NCBI GenBank assembly: GCA_030761205.1
Contig: JAULJL010000032.1
Span: 6,267,134 to 6,331,133 of the forward strand
Source: Fremontodendron californicum
Taxonomy: Eukaryota; Streptophyta; Magnoliopsida; Malvales; Malvaceae
DNA: 64,000 nt
Direction: 5' to 3'
This document shows positions 35,767 to 47,604 of the stretch, one piece after another. The notes under the pieces are model-generated. The model was not told the origin of the DNA, searched no databases, and saw only the letters and a program-made list of their open reading frames with translations. A program made the position numbers and the translations under genes. Every line of letters begins with the position of its first letter. Within the stretch, counting starts at the first letter, position 1.

Positions 35767-38700
35767 TTACTTACCAACTTGATTGAATAAGTGAGGATAT
35801 TGAGTCTGCATATCTTCCTCCCTTTCCCATGTAGCTTCTTCGTATAAATGATTCCTCCAAAGAACTTTCACTAATGGAATAGTCTTAGTCCTTAGAACTT
35901 GGTCCATTCTATCCAAAATCTCAACCGGCTGCTCTTCATAAGTTAAGTTTTCCTCAATTTCCATAGGCAAATCCTTCAATATATGTGAAGAATCGAAAAT
36001 GTACTTTCGGAGCATGGAAACATGAAACACATTATGAATTCGTGACAATTCTCCTGGTAAGGCCAATCGATAAGCAACTGGGCCAATCCGTTCAATGATC
36101 TCATACGGCCCTATATATCGAGGGCCCAACTTTCCTCGTCTTCCAAACCGGATTTCTCCTTTCCAAGGAGTCACTTTTAGAAACACCATATCACCAACTT
36201 CAAACTCTAAATCTTTTCTCCGATTATCTGCATAGCTCTTTTGTCGATCTTGAGCTATTTTTATCTTTTCCCGAATTACCTTAACTTTGTCTGCAGTCAT
36301 CATAACAATTTCTGGACCTAGTAATTTCCTTTCATTTGTATCATCCCAACACACTGGAGTTCTGCACTTCCTTCCATACAAAGCTTCAAACGGAGCCATG
36401 TCGATGCTGGACTGATAACTATTGTTATACGCAAACTCTGCTAGGGGCAAGTGTTCATCCCAGTTTCCTTTGAATTCCATAATACAAGATCTGAGCATAT
36501 CTTCCAAAATTTGAATTGTCCGTTCAGATTGTCCATCTGTTTGAGGATGAAAAGCAGTACTGAACTTGAGTTTTGTGCCCATAACATTCTGTAAACTTGG
36601 CCAAAATCGAGATGTGAATCGGGGGTCTCGATCAGATACAATCGATACTGGGGCACCATGTAACCTAACAATTTCGTTCACATAAAGTTTAGCCAATCTT
36701 TCCATGGAAAAAGTCTTCTTGACTGGCAAAAAGTGAGCTGATTTTATCAGACGATCAACAATCACCCAAATGTTGTCATAACCAGACTGTGTTCTTGGCA
36801 ATCCCGAAACGAAATCCATAGCAATATCTTCCCACTTCCATTGAGGAATAGGTAGGGGGTTCAATTTCCCAGAAGGTTTTTGATGCTCGGCTTTAATTTG
36901 TTGGCATACCAAGCATCTAGAAACAAACTCAGCTATGTCCCGTTTCATACCTTGCCACCAATAATGTTCTCTTAAGGTTCGATACATCTTCACACTACCG
37001 GGATGTAACGCATATGGTGCATTATGAGCTTCCTCCAAAATCACCTTCCGGAGTTCTTCATCCTGAGGCACACAAAGCCTATTTTTCATTATCAGTACAT
37101 CATCATCCTTTATTTGATAGTCAGTCCTCACACCATCCCTTACTTCTTGCTTTAACTTTACTAGCATAGGGTCATTATTTTGTGCTTCACGTATCCAATC
37201 AATATGAATCGGTTTAACCTTCAAGTGGGCTATCAGGAGATTATTCTCATCAATCATCAATTCTAAAGGTAAAGACTTCAACTCATTTTGTAAGGGTTTC
37301 TGAATTGCTCGGATATGAGCAAGAGAACTAGAAGATTTTCTACTAAGAGCATCGGCCACTACATTGGCCTTTCCTGGGTGGTAGTCAATTACACAGTCAT
37401 AATCTTTTATCAATTCCAACCATCTCCTTTGCCTCAAATTTAATTCTTTCTGATCCATCAGATATTTCAGACTCTTATGATCAGTGTAGATTGTACATTT
37501 TTCTCCAAATAAATAATGCCTCCAAATTTTCAGTGCAAATACCACTGCCGCCAACTCTAAATCATGAGTGGGATAGTTTTGCTCATGCTGTTTCAGTTGT
37601 CGAGAAGCATAAGCTATCATCTTCCCATGTTGCATCAAAACGCAACCCAAACCTCTCCTCGAGGCATCACTGTATACCACAAAGCTTTCAGTCCCTGATG
37701 GTAGTGTAAGAACTGGTGCTGTGGTCAATCTACGCTTGAGCTCTTGGAAAGCTTGCTCACATTCGTCAGTCCACTCAAACTTAGCATGCTTCCTTGTTAA
37801 TTTTGACAAAGGAGAGACAATCATGGAAAATCCTTCCACGAATCTTCGATAGTACCCTGCCAATCCGAGAAAGCTCCTAATTTCTGTAACATTAGTGGGT
37901 CTTTCCCAAGCAACTACAGCTTCTATCTTTTGTGGATCCACAAAAATCCCTTCCTTAGATACTACATGACCAAGGAATGCTACTTTGTCTAGCCAGAATT
38001 CACACTTGGAAAATTTAGCATAAAGTTGCTTTTCACACATAGTCTGCAACACCGTTCTCAAATGGCTTACATGATCATCCTTATTCCTGGAATAAACTAG
38101 GATGTCATCGATGAAAACAATAACAAACTTATCTAAGTAGGGCCGAAACACCCTATTCATCAAATCCATAAAGACTGCAGGTGCATTAGTTAGCCCAAAA
38201 GGCATAACTAAGAATTCATAATGACCATATCGAGTTCTAAAAGCAGTCTTTGGAATATCAGATTCTTTAATCTTCAATTGATGATAACCCGATCTTAGGT
38301 CTATTTTGGAGAACACACTTGCACCTTGCAACTGATCAAACAAGTCATCAATCCTTGGCAAAGGATACTTATTCTTAATGGTGACCTTGTTCAATTGCCG
38401 GTAGTCGATAAACAATCGTAAAGATCCATCCTTTTTCTTTACAAATAAAACCGGTGCTCCCCACGGTGAAGTACTAGGCCGAATGAAACCTCTGTCAACT
38501 AGGTCTTGCAACTGCACTTTCAGTTCCTTTAGCTCCGAAGGTGCCATTCTATAAGGTGCCTGAGAAATAGGAGCACTGCTAGGGATTAAGTCGATAGTAA
38601 ACTCCAATTCCCTGTCAGGAGGTAAACCGACCAATTCTTCAGGAAAGATCTCAGGAAACTCTTTGACCACAGGTATAGTTTCCAACTTTGCCTCATATAT

Positions 38701-39246
38701 GTCCTTGTTAATCACATAAGCAAGGTAAGCAGAATACCCTTTTTGCAAGTATCTATTGGCTGCCATCTTGGAGATAAGGAAAGAAGGTAAAACTTTCCTT
38801 TCTCCTTGAAAAGTAAACTCCAAATCTCCTGACTTCTTAAAAGTCACAGTTTTGGAAAAACAATCTATCACTGCATTGTGTTTAGACAACCAATCCATTC
38901 CCAAAATCACATCAAAATCATACATTCCTAATGGAAACAAATTAACTGGTAATTCATGCTCCTGAACCATAACGGTACAATCCGGATAAACCACATCAAT
39001 TTTCAAAGTTTCTCCCATTGGGGTACTAACAACCATAGGGATGTCTAACCTTCTAGACTCTCTACCCAAATGCATGACATATGAATTAGCAACAAAAGAA
39101 TGAGTTGCACCCGGATCTATTAAGATCCTAGCATTTGCCTTAGAAATTGGGAGAGTACCTGTAACCACTTCAGGAGTAGCCTGAGCCTGTTGTTGGGTCA
39201 TAGCATAAATTCTGGCTGCAGTTCGAGGTCTACCAGGCTGTCCACT
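35767..39246 (-). CDS. Chromovirus pol: protease, reverse transcriptase, RNase H, integrase, chromodomain
   Basis: An uninterrupted frame. The first ATG at 39201 gives 1144 residues, but the frame is continuous back to the TAG at 39247-39249 and so to gag. Domains in order: protease with ILIDPGATHSF (residues about 27-36; D-P-G where D-S/T-G is usual); RT with FSKIDLRSGYHQLKI and the catalytic VIVFIDDILVYS (about 365); RNase H (VVYSDASRRGLGCVLM, YTDHKSLKYL); integrase HHCC zinc finger (HYWWQGMKRDIAEFVSRCLV) and the DDE core (IVSDRDPRFTSRFW, FHPQTDGQSERTIQ); C-terminal chromodomain (VKVLWRNHLYEEATWEREED). This order plus chromodomain defines Tekay/Del-type chromoviruses. All catalytic motifs look intact apart from the unusual protease residue. 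Confidence 0.95.
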   Translation of the reverse strand, partial: SGQPGRPRTAARIYAMTQQQAQATPEVVTGTLPISKANARILIDPGATHSFVANSYVMHLGRESRRLDIPMVVSTPMGETLKIDVVYPDCTVMVQEHELPVNLFPLGMYDFDVILGMDWLSKHNAVIDCFSKTVTFKKSGDLEFTFQGERKVLPSFLISKMAANRYLQKGYSAYLAYVINKDIYEAKLETIPVVKEFPEIFPEELVGLPPDRELEFTIDLIPSSAPISQAPYRMAPSELKELKVQLQDLVDRGFIRPSTSPWGAPVLFVKKKDGSLRLFIDYRQLNKVTIKNKYPLPRIDDLFDQLQGASVFSKIDLRSGYHQLKIKESDIPKTAFRTRYGHYEFLVMPFGLTNAPAVFMDLMNRVFRPYLDKFVIVFIDDILVYSRNKDDHVSHLRTVLQTMCEKQLYAKFSKCEFWLDKVAFLGHVVSKEGIFVDPQKIEAVVAWERPTNVTEIRSFLGLAGYYRRFVEGFSMIVSPLSKLTRKHAKFEWTDECEQAFQELKRRLTTAPVLTLPSGTESFVVYSDASRRGLGCVLMQHGKMIAYASRQLKQHEQNYPTHDLELAAVVFALKIWRHYLFGEKCTIYTDHKSLKYLMDQKELNLRQRRWLELIKDYDCVIDYHPGKANVVADALSRKSSSSLAHIRAIQKPLQNELKSLPLELMIDENNLLIAHLKVKPIHIDWIREAQNNDPMLVKLKQEVRDGVRTDYQIKDDDVLIMKNRLCVPQDEELRKVILEEAHNAPYALHPGSVKMYRTLREHYWWQGMKRDIAEFVSRCLVCQQIKAEHQKPSGKLNPLPIPQWKWEDIAMDFVSGLPRTQSGYDNIWVIVDRLIKSAHFLPVKKTFSMERLAKLYVNEIVRLHGAPVSIVSDRDPRFTSRFWPSLQNVMGTKLKFSTAFHPQTDGQSERTIQILEDMLRSCIMEFKGNWDEHLPLAEFAYNNSYQSSIDMAPFEALYGRKCRTPVCWDDTNERKLLGPEIVMMTADKVKVIREKIKIAQDRQKSYADNRRKDLEFEVGDMVFLKVTPWKGEIRFGRRGKLGPRYIGPYEIIERIGPVAYRLALPGELSRIHNVFHVSMLRKYIFDSSHILKDLPMEIEENLTYEEQPVEILDRMDQVLRTKTIPLVKVLWRNHLYEEATWEREEDMQTQYPHLFNQVGK

Positions 39247-40506
39247 CTATCGAGGGCCAGTAGATGAACCAACTTGAGATTGTACCCCAATTCTATCTCT
39301 AACTGCTGTCGGCTGGTGTGCAGCAGTAGGTTGGGTCCTTTCTCTTTGACCCACTGACAACTGACTAGTAACTCCCTTGTTCTCCAGCTTGGGACAATCC
39401 CGTTTCATGTGTCCCGGTTCTTTGCAGTAAAAACACACACCCTGTAGTCTCCAACATTCACCAGGGTGATTCCTCCCACAATGGGGACACAGAGGATAAG
39501 TCAATGTACGAGGTCCTCCTGACCTCCCAGGTGGCAATCTAGTCTGCTGTTGAGGTCCAATGATAAGTCTGCTAGAAGAACCACTAATAGGCTTTCTGTC
39601 TAATCCCTCCTGAAATCTCAAGGGTTTGGAACCACTGACACTGCTTTCTACATAACTTTTCTTAGGCCTCACGTCCTCACTGGAGAACTGCCCTTTTCTT
39701 TTTCTGAACATCTCTTCTCTATCTTTCATTTCTTTCAGATTCTGTTCAGCTTTGATTGCCATGTTAACCCATTTATTAAAGTCATCTGTATCCAGGGTCG
39801 TCAACCTATCTCGAATACTAACATGTAGCCCATCTTGGAATTTCTTGCATCTATCAGCATCGTTGGCTACTATCGATGGAGCAAATTCTGATAGTTCACT
39901 GAATTTTTGCTCGTACTCTGCTACTGACATACCACCCTGTTTTAAATTCATAAACTCAATCCATTTCTTTTCCCGCAAGGCCCGAGAATAGTATTTTTCT
40001 TCAAACTCTCTTCGAAAATCGGCCCAGGTTATGGAAGGACGTCCAGCATACCTTTGCACTGTAGTTTTCCACCATGTGTGTGCATGATCCTCCAAAAATT
40101 GCACCGCACATGGTAACCTCATAGGCTCGGGAATCTGAAGAGTAATGGAAGTAGTCTCAAATTTTTGTAGTCATGACCAGGCTAAATCTGATTCCAAAGA
40201 CCCCGTGAAAATCTTGCAACCCATATTCTTCAAATCCTTACAGTAATCAACTATCCCCTTTTCAGCAGGGGTAGTCAAAGCGGGAATTACTCTTGCCAAG
40301 GCCGCAACTGCCTCAGCTAAATTAAGATCAGCTGCTGGAGGTGCTGCTGAAGGTGCAGCAACAGAAGATGAACCAGCAGCTGAAGCTTGTTCTCCAATTT
40401 GCTCATCAATATTCACATTTCTATTCCTATCCCTATTTTGGGGTAGGGGATTGATTCTAGGCCTTCCTCTTCGACGTGGTGGCATCGTGTCTGATTTTCT
40501 GCACAA
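39247..40506 (-). pseudogene. Chromovirus gag with an in-frame TGA and a TAG at its end
   Basis: Same reading frame as pol. ATG at 40506 or, more likely, 40485 (MPPRRRGRPRINPLPQN). A TGA at 40171-40173 interrupts the frame in LAWS*LQKFETTSIT. After it come the capsid region (HTWWKTTVQRYAGRPSITWA, FRREFEEKYY, GGMSVAEYEQKFSELSEFAP) and a CCHC zinc knuckle, CFYCKEPGHMKRDCP, near the end. The frame closes with TAG (39247-39249) just before pol. Homologous elements read through as one polyprotein, so both stops are probably point mutations that disable this copy unless suppressed. Confidence 0.88.
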
Positions 40507-40560
40507 GTGACCATATTTTAATACTTCAACAAACAGTTCCTAAGTCTACAGGACCTATAA

Positions 40561-40578
40561 CCTTGCTCTAATACCAAA
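40561..40578 (-). other. Primer-binding site of the chromovirus
   Basis: On minus, immediately inside the 5' LTR, TTTGGTATTAGAGCAAGG resembles the complement of the initiator tRNA-Met 3' end (TGGTATCAGAGC) with one difference. Confidence 0.8.
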
Positions 40579-40579
40579 T

Positions 40580-42985
40580 TGTAACACCCTGTCCGGATAA
40601 TCTACCTAAAATCCGGCAAAGTTTCCTTTCTATCTCAACTACAACCCTCTTGCAAATAACACTCAATTCATATCCTCAACCAGCAATATTTCTCAATACT
40701 ATTACCACATATATCCATGCATATTCAAAAATTATTCATGATCAATTTATGCTCAAATCAAAACATATTGATCTATTGTCTCATATCTTCAAATATATAC
40801 AATATATCCAGAAATAAACCTATCTCAGCAAGGTTTACTAGAAAAAAAAAATCAAAAGACCAAATCTTCTAGAAATTTAGATATGATGCCCACCACGTCA
40901 ATATACTCTTGAAGCAGAGAGTAGAGGAAGGCAGCAATCCCGACACCTAACTGTGTCCTGAAAATGAGAAATAAAAAGAGGTGAGATATATGAATATCTC
41001 AATGAGTAGACAACATTTAAAGCGTGTGAAAACTATAATGGTAATCTGTAAAGCATAATTGACATTTTCAAAATAAATAATAATAAAACCATAATGAGTA
41101 ATTCAAAGACGTAGCAAAGTTTTCAAATGTATAACAATATTATAATATTAAATCAATATATAAAATATGTGAAGTAAATCAAGTTATGTATAGCTGGGCT
41201 CCAACTTACTGTCATGCATAAGAATACATCCATGAAATAACCAGGCAATATCCATGTAGGCATACTAGTAGCCGGCCCCAAAGGCCAATACCACCATAGG
41301 ACGCCCCAAAGGCATATGTGTCACTATGATGTGCCCCCAAAAGGCAAATATAACGGGATAGAGACTCTGGAGGTGGCTCCCACCACAAAGGCGTAGCACG
41401 CAGCTCCCATACCCCAGTCCAATATCATGGAATTGGGACTCTGGAGGTGGCTCCCGCCACAAAGGCGTAGCACGCAGCTCCCGTATTCCGGTCAAGGAAA
41501 TAATCTCATACATTAAGTCAGGTGGAGCCAAAACCATGTATGTCAAATTCTATGTATAATCATATTTCATAAATCAACCAACTTACTCGATATAATATTT
41601 CTTGAAATAAATGTACTTTAATAACAAATCAATTCATATGATTATATATCATATATACATTTAATACGTAAAATAAATATCGTGCTAAAAATATATATTT
41701 ATATATAATTATAATTAAAGAGATTTCAAATAACTATAGTTGTCGTCTACTCACAATCCTTGAGATGATCTCACTGTACACCTCGACCTGAAACTTCGGG
41801 ATCCACAGGTGACGTCGGATCTACGTGGCCTAGAGATTAACAATAATTAGTATCTATACATGCTCAAAGCATTACAAAATTTTTTAATGCAACTTAAGTC
41901 CCATTAATCTATCCCATATACTAATTTCTCATACTCAAAACAACATATCCTTAATTTAATATCATTTCCATAATCAATTTCTCCATAACTCAACTCCATA
42001 ATCATGTCCTTATCAAATTCCTTTCTAGTATTCCATGCCTTAGAGATTTTCATAATCCATAACCATCCTTTGGTACTATATTTCTCTTAAGCAATAAATT
42101 CCTTAATATCAAGTTAGATTAGAAAATCATAACTTGAGTTTGGTAAGGAATTTGGAAGTGATTCCAATTGGTTTATTTCAACCAATATGTGTAATTTATG
42201 AATAAAATAACTAACTTATACAACTAGAACAAAATTTTGATCAAATTTGATAAATCCCGAAACCATGCTGAAACAGGGGTCAACACTGAACAGCCAACTT
42301 CACCGAATTTTATCTTTTTAACCGCTTATCGGTTTTGGGTGATTCAAAAACCAAAATTCTCATATTGAAGTCTAGTTTCTAGGAACAATATCAAAAAAAT
42401 ACAATCCCTAATGTGTCGAACCCAGAAAATCCGAACAGCAAGCATGCTCAACTTCCCCTGTTTTGCTTTTTCTTCCCATTTTCTTGTTCATGCTTTCAAA
42501 TCCTTTTAATTCTTACCAAGTTGTGTAAAATTCATACTTAATAGATGGATTTCAGACCTTAACATGTTTATGGAGCTAAAATCTTAGCATCCTCAAGTAG
42601 AATATCTAAAGAAATAGAAGAATTTATCAAGAAACTAACCTTGGATGTAATTATTGTAGAGATTTTTGGTTGAGTTGTTTGAAGAGAATTTTGAGAGAGA
42701 GGGATGATGGGAGTCGGCTGCCACTTGAAGAATGAATGAAAGTGTTTAGAGATTTCGGGAGAGAAAAATGAAGATAAGAGATATTTTTTTGTTTTTGGTA
42801 TAATTGCATATTAGTCCCTCAACTTTTTATAAATAACCATTAAGCCCCTAAACTTTTTAATATGTTCAATTTGATCCTTTCTTCTTTTATTTCCTTCACT
42901 TATAACTTCTTACCAATTTCCAAGTTCGTCCTTAAAATTTTCGGGATTTAACTTTACATGATTATACGTAACCTCGGTTGTTACA
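40580..42985 (-). repeat. 5' LTR of the chromovirus
   Basis: 2406 bp, nearly identical to 33329-35731, with scattered substitutions and 1-2 bp indels. It holds the same 74-bp tandem repeat (near 41361 and 41435) and the same antisense 93-codon frame (41265-41546). Confidence 0.95.
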
Positions 42986-42990
42986 TATGT

Positions 42991-44219
42991 ATTCTCTCAA
43001 AGTTTCCCCATGGTTCTGCTTGATGGCCATCAAACTGGTTGGTGCTCTAGTTGATATTCAAATGGTAAGGAAGTGTGCCATAAATTGACAGCTAAGAGAC
43101 TCAAAATGACAATCGAACCAAGCGCCAAGGAGTAGTTCATGTTCTGGCGTGGCCCTTCAGGGTTGTAGGGAAGACTTTACATTTCATGGTGTCTGTAGCC
43201 TTATGGAGTTTCATGAAAGACTTGTAATGATCCAATTGATCATGGGGGTCTTTGTTGGTGCCACCGTACACCTCATTCAGGAGTTTTAGATTGGATGGGG
43301 CCTCTTTTTGCCTAGCAACCAAAGAGAGTGGATTATATTTCTCTTCGAGCTATTCTAACTCATCGCCTTTGGTTTTCTTGAGGCTTTTGATTTCTGCTCG
43401 TAAATCTTCGATTTGCTTTTTTAGTTATGGGCTTATGCCCTTTTCATGTATATATTCTTAGAGGGTAATATTCTTGTCTTCAGTTCACCTTAGACGATCA
43501 TTATTCCGTTCATTTTTCTTGGACGAGGAGAAGCTTTCTTGTGCATGTGAGTGCTTTTTTTTTTTTTTTTTTTGAATTTGGGAAAGTTGTTGGTTTGCTT
43601 GTTGGAGAGCTTATTGCTATGTTGCCACTTGGGCAGTGAGCATTTGCATTTGGGCATGGAGGTTTTGGTAGTTATCTACTATTTGGGGCACGAAGGGTAC
43701 GCCAAAAGAAAAAATTGGTGGTCGTCACATAGGTTAGGGCAGGTATGAGGGCTAGAGTAATACTTGGCTCAGCCCTGAAACATGTGTATTAGCTTGGAGT
43801 TAGACGTTGAAGACTGACAATGTAACAGGTGGAAGGCTGGCTACCAGTGGTAGGTTGGAGATGGAGGGCGTAACGGGAGGAAATTTTCAAGCCTGGTGAT
43901 GCTCGTCGTGGTATTTAAGGGAAGAGGTGTGTTGCCTGAAGCAACTGAGCTGTAGCCATCGTGGAAAGCGTAGTTGCTAGTAGAATGGGGTTTGTTTGGA
44001 TGGAAGTCGATAAACTGAGAAAAATGGTGAGTAGTCATGAAAAACCCTTTGGTAGTAGCTCTGAGGTTACGACAACCATGTACTTAGAGATGTTGGCGAG
44101 TAGGGGTAGGGAGAGACATATTCATATATTGGTTGCCGGAGGAGGCTCTCCAAAGTTGGCATGCCACTCAGACTAGGAATGCTGGTGGGAATGCTAGGTG
44201 AGAGAGTTGGTGGAAAAGC
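42991..44219 (-). pseudogene. Degenerate Ty3/gypsy gag, Tat/Ogre-like
   Basis: Minus-strand sequence at 43137-43322 reads LLNEVYGGTNKDPHDQLDHY and CKVFPTTLKGHART, the capsid signature of Tat-type gag (usual form: YDGTxDPxDHLxxY, then FPxTLKGxAxxWF). Upstream parts (43560-44040) give the Gln-rich N-terminal segment in broken frames. This is the other side of the element cut at 33328 by the chromovirus. The hAT-like element at 44228 interrupts it further right. Confidence 0.75.
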
Positions 44220-44227
44220 GTTTGTGC

Positions 44228-45015
44228 TAGGGTTAGCAAAATAACTCGTCGGGTTCCGACCCTATAAGGGCGGATTTTTTTTTAAATCGAGTTTGGGAGC
44301 AGGACGGGTTAGTTTTTTATTTAAAAAAATGGGGACGGGTCGAGGGCGCTTTCAGATAACATCCGTCCCGACCCGGGATATTTACTAAGATACCCCTCTT
44401 CTAATTTTATAATTATTTTTTTATATATTTTAGTTAGGGTTCCTTAACTTTTCTCCCAACTTTCTTTCTTCCCTAACCCAGCCGTTCCTCTCTAACATGA
44501 AAGTGGACAACCACTTTGCTTATACAATGAAATTCTTACACTTCAAGCATTAGCTTATGCTTTTTACTTTCATTCCCCTTATTTAGTTTTATTTTTTGTA
44601 CAACTTTTGCTGCTGTGTTGTTGTTTTCAGCTTCTGCTTGGTCTTTCTTTTTGTGTGCAGTCATCATCCATTCTTATCCGATATTTACTAAAATTCATCA
44701 CTTCTTTATTTCCATGATTTGTCTCTATAACCAATTGAATTTGCTTCAGGAGCCACCATTGCCTATAGGTAGTTTGCAAGTTTTATGAGACTTTATCACA
44801 TGTATTTTGTTTAGTTGGTAGATTTCTGTAAAGAAAGCTTAAGTTTCGGGGATGGAAGGTTCGGGATTGGGGGGATTTCTTCATTTCAGGGTCGGGTTCA
44901 GGTGCTAGAACTCAAGTTAAATTCAGGTTTAGAGCTGGTATCGGGTGGAGGTGTTTGAAGGTTAGGTCGGAGGCGGGGCAAGCAAAAAATCTGTCCCGAC
45001 CCGTTGTCATCCTTA
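44228..45015. mobile_element. hAT-like element (788 bp)
   Basis: It starts TAGGGTTAGCAA and ends TTGTCATCCTTA (imperfect inverted ends). A perfect 8-bp duplication GTTTGTGC flanks it (44220-44227 and 45016-45023). Subterminal CGGGTCGGG-type motifs occur at both ends, as in the element at 28767-30343. The middle (about 44440-44870) is less AT-rich and could be captured sequence, but I cannot identify it. Confidence 0.85.
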
Positions 45016-45023
45016 GTTTGTGC

Positions 45024-45821
45024 TCACTAAGGCGGAGGAGGTTATGATGGGAGAAATAATGTTCACAGATTGTGATAAAGACATGACTATCTTTTCCACA
45101 AACAACGTAAATTGTTGAGGGGTTTTTAGGTTGTATGAGAAGAGCTGGGAGAAATGGATCACTTGGTAGTAAGGAAGACCTGTAAAGAAGAGCAAACAAT
45201 CAAAGAGATGTCGGAGTTAGGTCTCGGGTGTGCTCCGATGCCTAAGTCAACAAGTATTCAAGAAGGAGAATAACGACTTCAGGAACTAAAAGCTGTTGGA
45301 GAATTAAAATATAACCTAGAGTTTAGTGTCTTTATCTCTTTCTTTTAGATCTAAAATTCTGTGCAACTAGCAATAATTAGGATTGTCCTTCTTTATTTAT
45401 GAGCCCTACCAGATTGATGACCGGACCTAATTTAAACTTTTAACCGTGTTATCATTGGGCATAACAAACATCATCATCATTTCATAAAGGGAACAACTTT
45501 ATTTTTTTTTTATAAATTGGTAATCACATTTTTCAAGTGAATAAAATTTTCTTTTTTGCAAAAATATCCAAAAAAGAGAAAAAATAGAAAAATTGGATAC
45601 CCTTTAAGGGACAAGACAACTTCCTCAATGAAGAGATTGAACATAAAAACTATAAGATCGATAATAATGGAGTTAAAAGAGAAAAGAAAAAAAAGAAAAA
45701 AAGATCTTTCTTGCCTGGATAACTACACTATGTCTGTAGCAACAACTCTTCCAGTCATTTTTATCCTCATTCACAACATTATAGTACTAATTGATAAATG
45801 AGTTCTTAGCCCACTACAAGG
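45024..45821 (-). repeat. Probable leader/LTR remnant of the Tat-like element, then AT-rich spacer
   Basis: Between the hAT-like and CACTA elements. The part near 45200-45260 (GTGCTCCGATGCCTAAGTCA) resembles sequence common in LTRs of Tat-type gypsy elements. LTR borders cannot be set. From about 45480 the sequence is A-rich without recognisable content. Confidence 0.35.
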
Positions 45822-46419
45822 GAAACTCAAATTAGTGAAGGAACTATTTCCGACGGATATTTTTTGTCAGAAATAGTCCAATTTACCAACGAAATCTAGA
45901 ACACGACCGACGAAATTCAGTCGGTAATGTTTATATATATTACCGACGAAATTCTGGACTATTACCGACAAAATTTTTGTATTATCGACGGAATATTTAC
46001 AACTGAAATATTCCGTCGATAATTTCTATCGATAATAATTTGGCTCGAATCTAATTGGTTCTCGCCAACTTATTACAGACAGAATATGATTTTTTACCGA
46101 TGAAAATTTTCGTCAGTAAAAAAAAAGAATTTTTATAATTAAAAAATTAAAATTAAAAAATATTGGTAATAACTTATATCGACAAAATATCAGTCGATAA
46201 TATGAAAATTCTGTCGGAGTTGCTATTTCCAACGGAATTCCGTCGAAAATAGTATTTATGACTGAATTTTTCTGAAAATAAATTTTTTAAAAAATTAAAA
46301 ATATATTATTTATTAAAAAATTAAAAAAATATATTTATTTATAGAAAACCATTTGTGACGAAATTCCGTCGCTAATGACTGAGACTCCGTCGCTAAAATG
46401 TTTTGGCAAAATAAAATCT

Positions 46420-46900
46420 GCCCGAGCCCTTTCCCTGTCTTCTTTTTTCTCTCTTCTCCCTCTTCCCTTCGCGTCACTCGAGCTGACCGTCCTACCTCTC
46501 GCCGTTCCGTCGCCCGCCCGACCAGTCCAACCAGACCCCTCTCCTCTCCGACGCCGTCCGCCGCTTCTAGCAGGTCTGCCCACCCTATTTTCTCTTTTCT
46601 CTCTTTCTCTTTCTTCATTCTTTTATTTTTTCTTCCTTATTGCTTACGCATCTGAGAATTCATCCCCAATAACATCGACGCCAATGCCACCACCGAATCC
46701 GACACGGATGCATCTGGCGATTCTTCATGCGATTACTCCGACGGGTCGTGGATGAGATACCAACATTGGTACTTTCTGATGGAAGCCTCGTAACTGCCAT
46801 CTCCCGCCGTCCGATCCGCTCAAATTTCTTCACACTTATAGAGATACCAACATTGGTACTTTCCTCTCTCTGTCTCTCTCGCGAGATTTCAAATTAGAGA
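46420..46900 (+). other. GC-rich captured segment of unknown origin inside the CACTA element
   Basis: Composition differs sharply from its surroundings: CT-rich leader-like sequence, then a GC-rich part reading as SDTDASGDSSCDYSDGSW in one frame. A 23-bp run beginning GAGATACCAACATTGG occurs twice, at 46757 and 46841, a likely scar of template switching or internal duplication. It looks like a 5'UTR and first exon of some gene, which I could not name. Confidence 0.4.
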
Positions 46901-47604
46901 AATTACGAGCAAAATCCAGTTGTTTGTTAGTATATATTTGAAGTTAGTTCATTTAAGAAGTTAAGGTTCTGCTATTTTTCACTCTTCTCCCTAAAAAAAG
47001 AAACATTTATAATGAGATGTAACTATGTTCGACTTTGGGTTGAGATATATTAAGCTGTTCATAATTGTGTGTGCTTGGTGATTTTATCTTTATTGATAGA
47101 GTCTTGAAAGAATTGGATTGGTGGAGTAGGAAGCTCGAAATTTATTGAAGTTTTGCATAAGATTTTTTGGATCTCTGAGATTTATTGATTGTGTTTAATG
47201 AAGGATTTTGAGATGATATTATTATTCTTTGATTATTGAGATGGTATAATGGAGTGAAATTTGGGGATGATTCTTGGAAATTTTGTGGAAGGCTGAATGC
47301 TGTCATATTATTAACTTGAGATAGCTTTATGCTCTTTGACTTTTGATAGTTTGGGTGATTTAAAGTTTGGACTGCTTTGTTCTTTGAGATGGGTTTTCTT
47401 GTTTTTTTGTTTGTTTTACTGGCGATTTCTCTTTTTAATTGCTATGATGGGTTGCAAATTGGATGGTTGATGTTTTAAGTAAAAACAGATTTTAGCATGG
47501 TGCACTTGGATTGGATGAAGATCTTTGGTTTGGATGATGAAAAATGATAAACCCTTAGGGGAGTTGAGTTAATTTGATCAATTGGGGGTGATTGTGCTTT
47601 GCAG

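Larger units (their letters stand above)
33329..42985 (-). mobile_element. Young full-length Ty3/gypsy chromovirus (Tekay/Del-like), 9.66 kb
   Basis: Two 2.4-kb LTRs (33329-35731 and 40580-42985) begin TGTAACACC and end GTTGTTACA. A perfect 5-bp duplication TATGT flanks the element (33324-33328 and 42986-42990). The primer-binding site next to the right LTR reads, on minus, TGGTATTAGAGC, close to the complement of initiator tRNA-Met. The polypurine tract on minus (ATGGGGGGTAAG) is at about 35733-35744. Gag-pol occupies a single frame on minus, with two internal stops. The LTRs differ at few positions, so insertion was recent. It landed inside an older gypsy element. Confidence 0.97.

Noticed and set aside
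39752..39991. Plus-strand 79-codon frame within the chromovirus
   Set aside because: Antisense shadow of gag, with no independent support.
46313..46755. Several overlapping 80-126-codon frames in the GC-rich part of the CACTA element
   Set aside because: All strands are open because of CT/GC-rich composition. Only part of it may be a captured exon, and I could not choose a frame.
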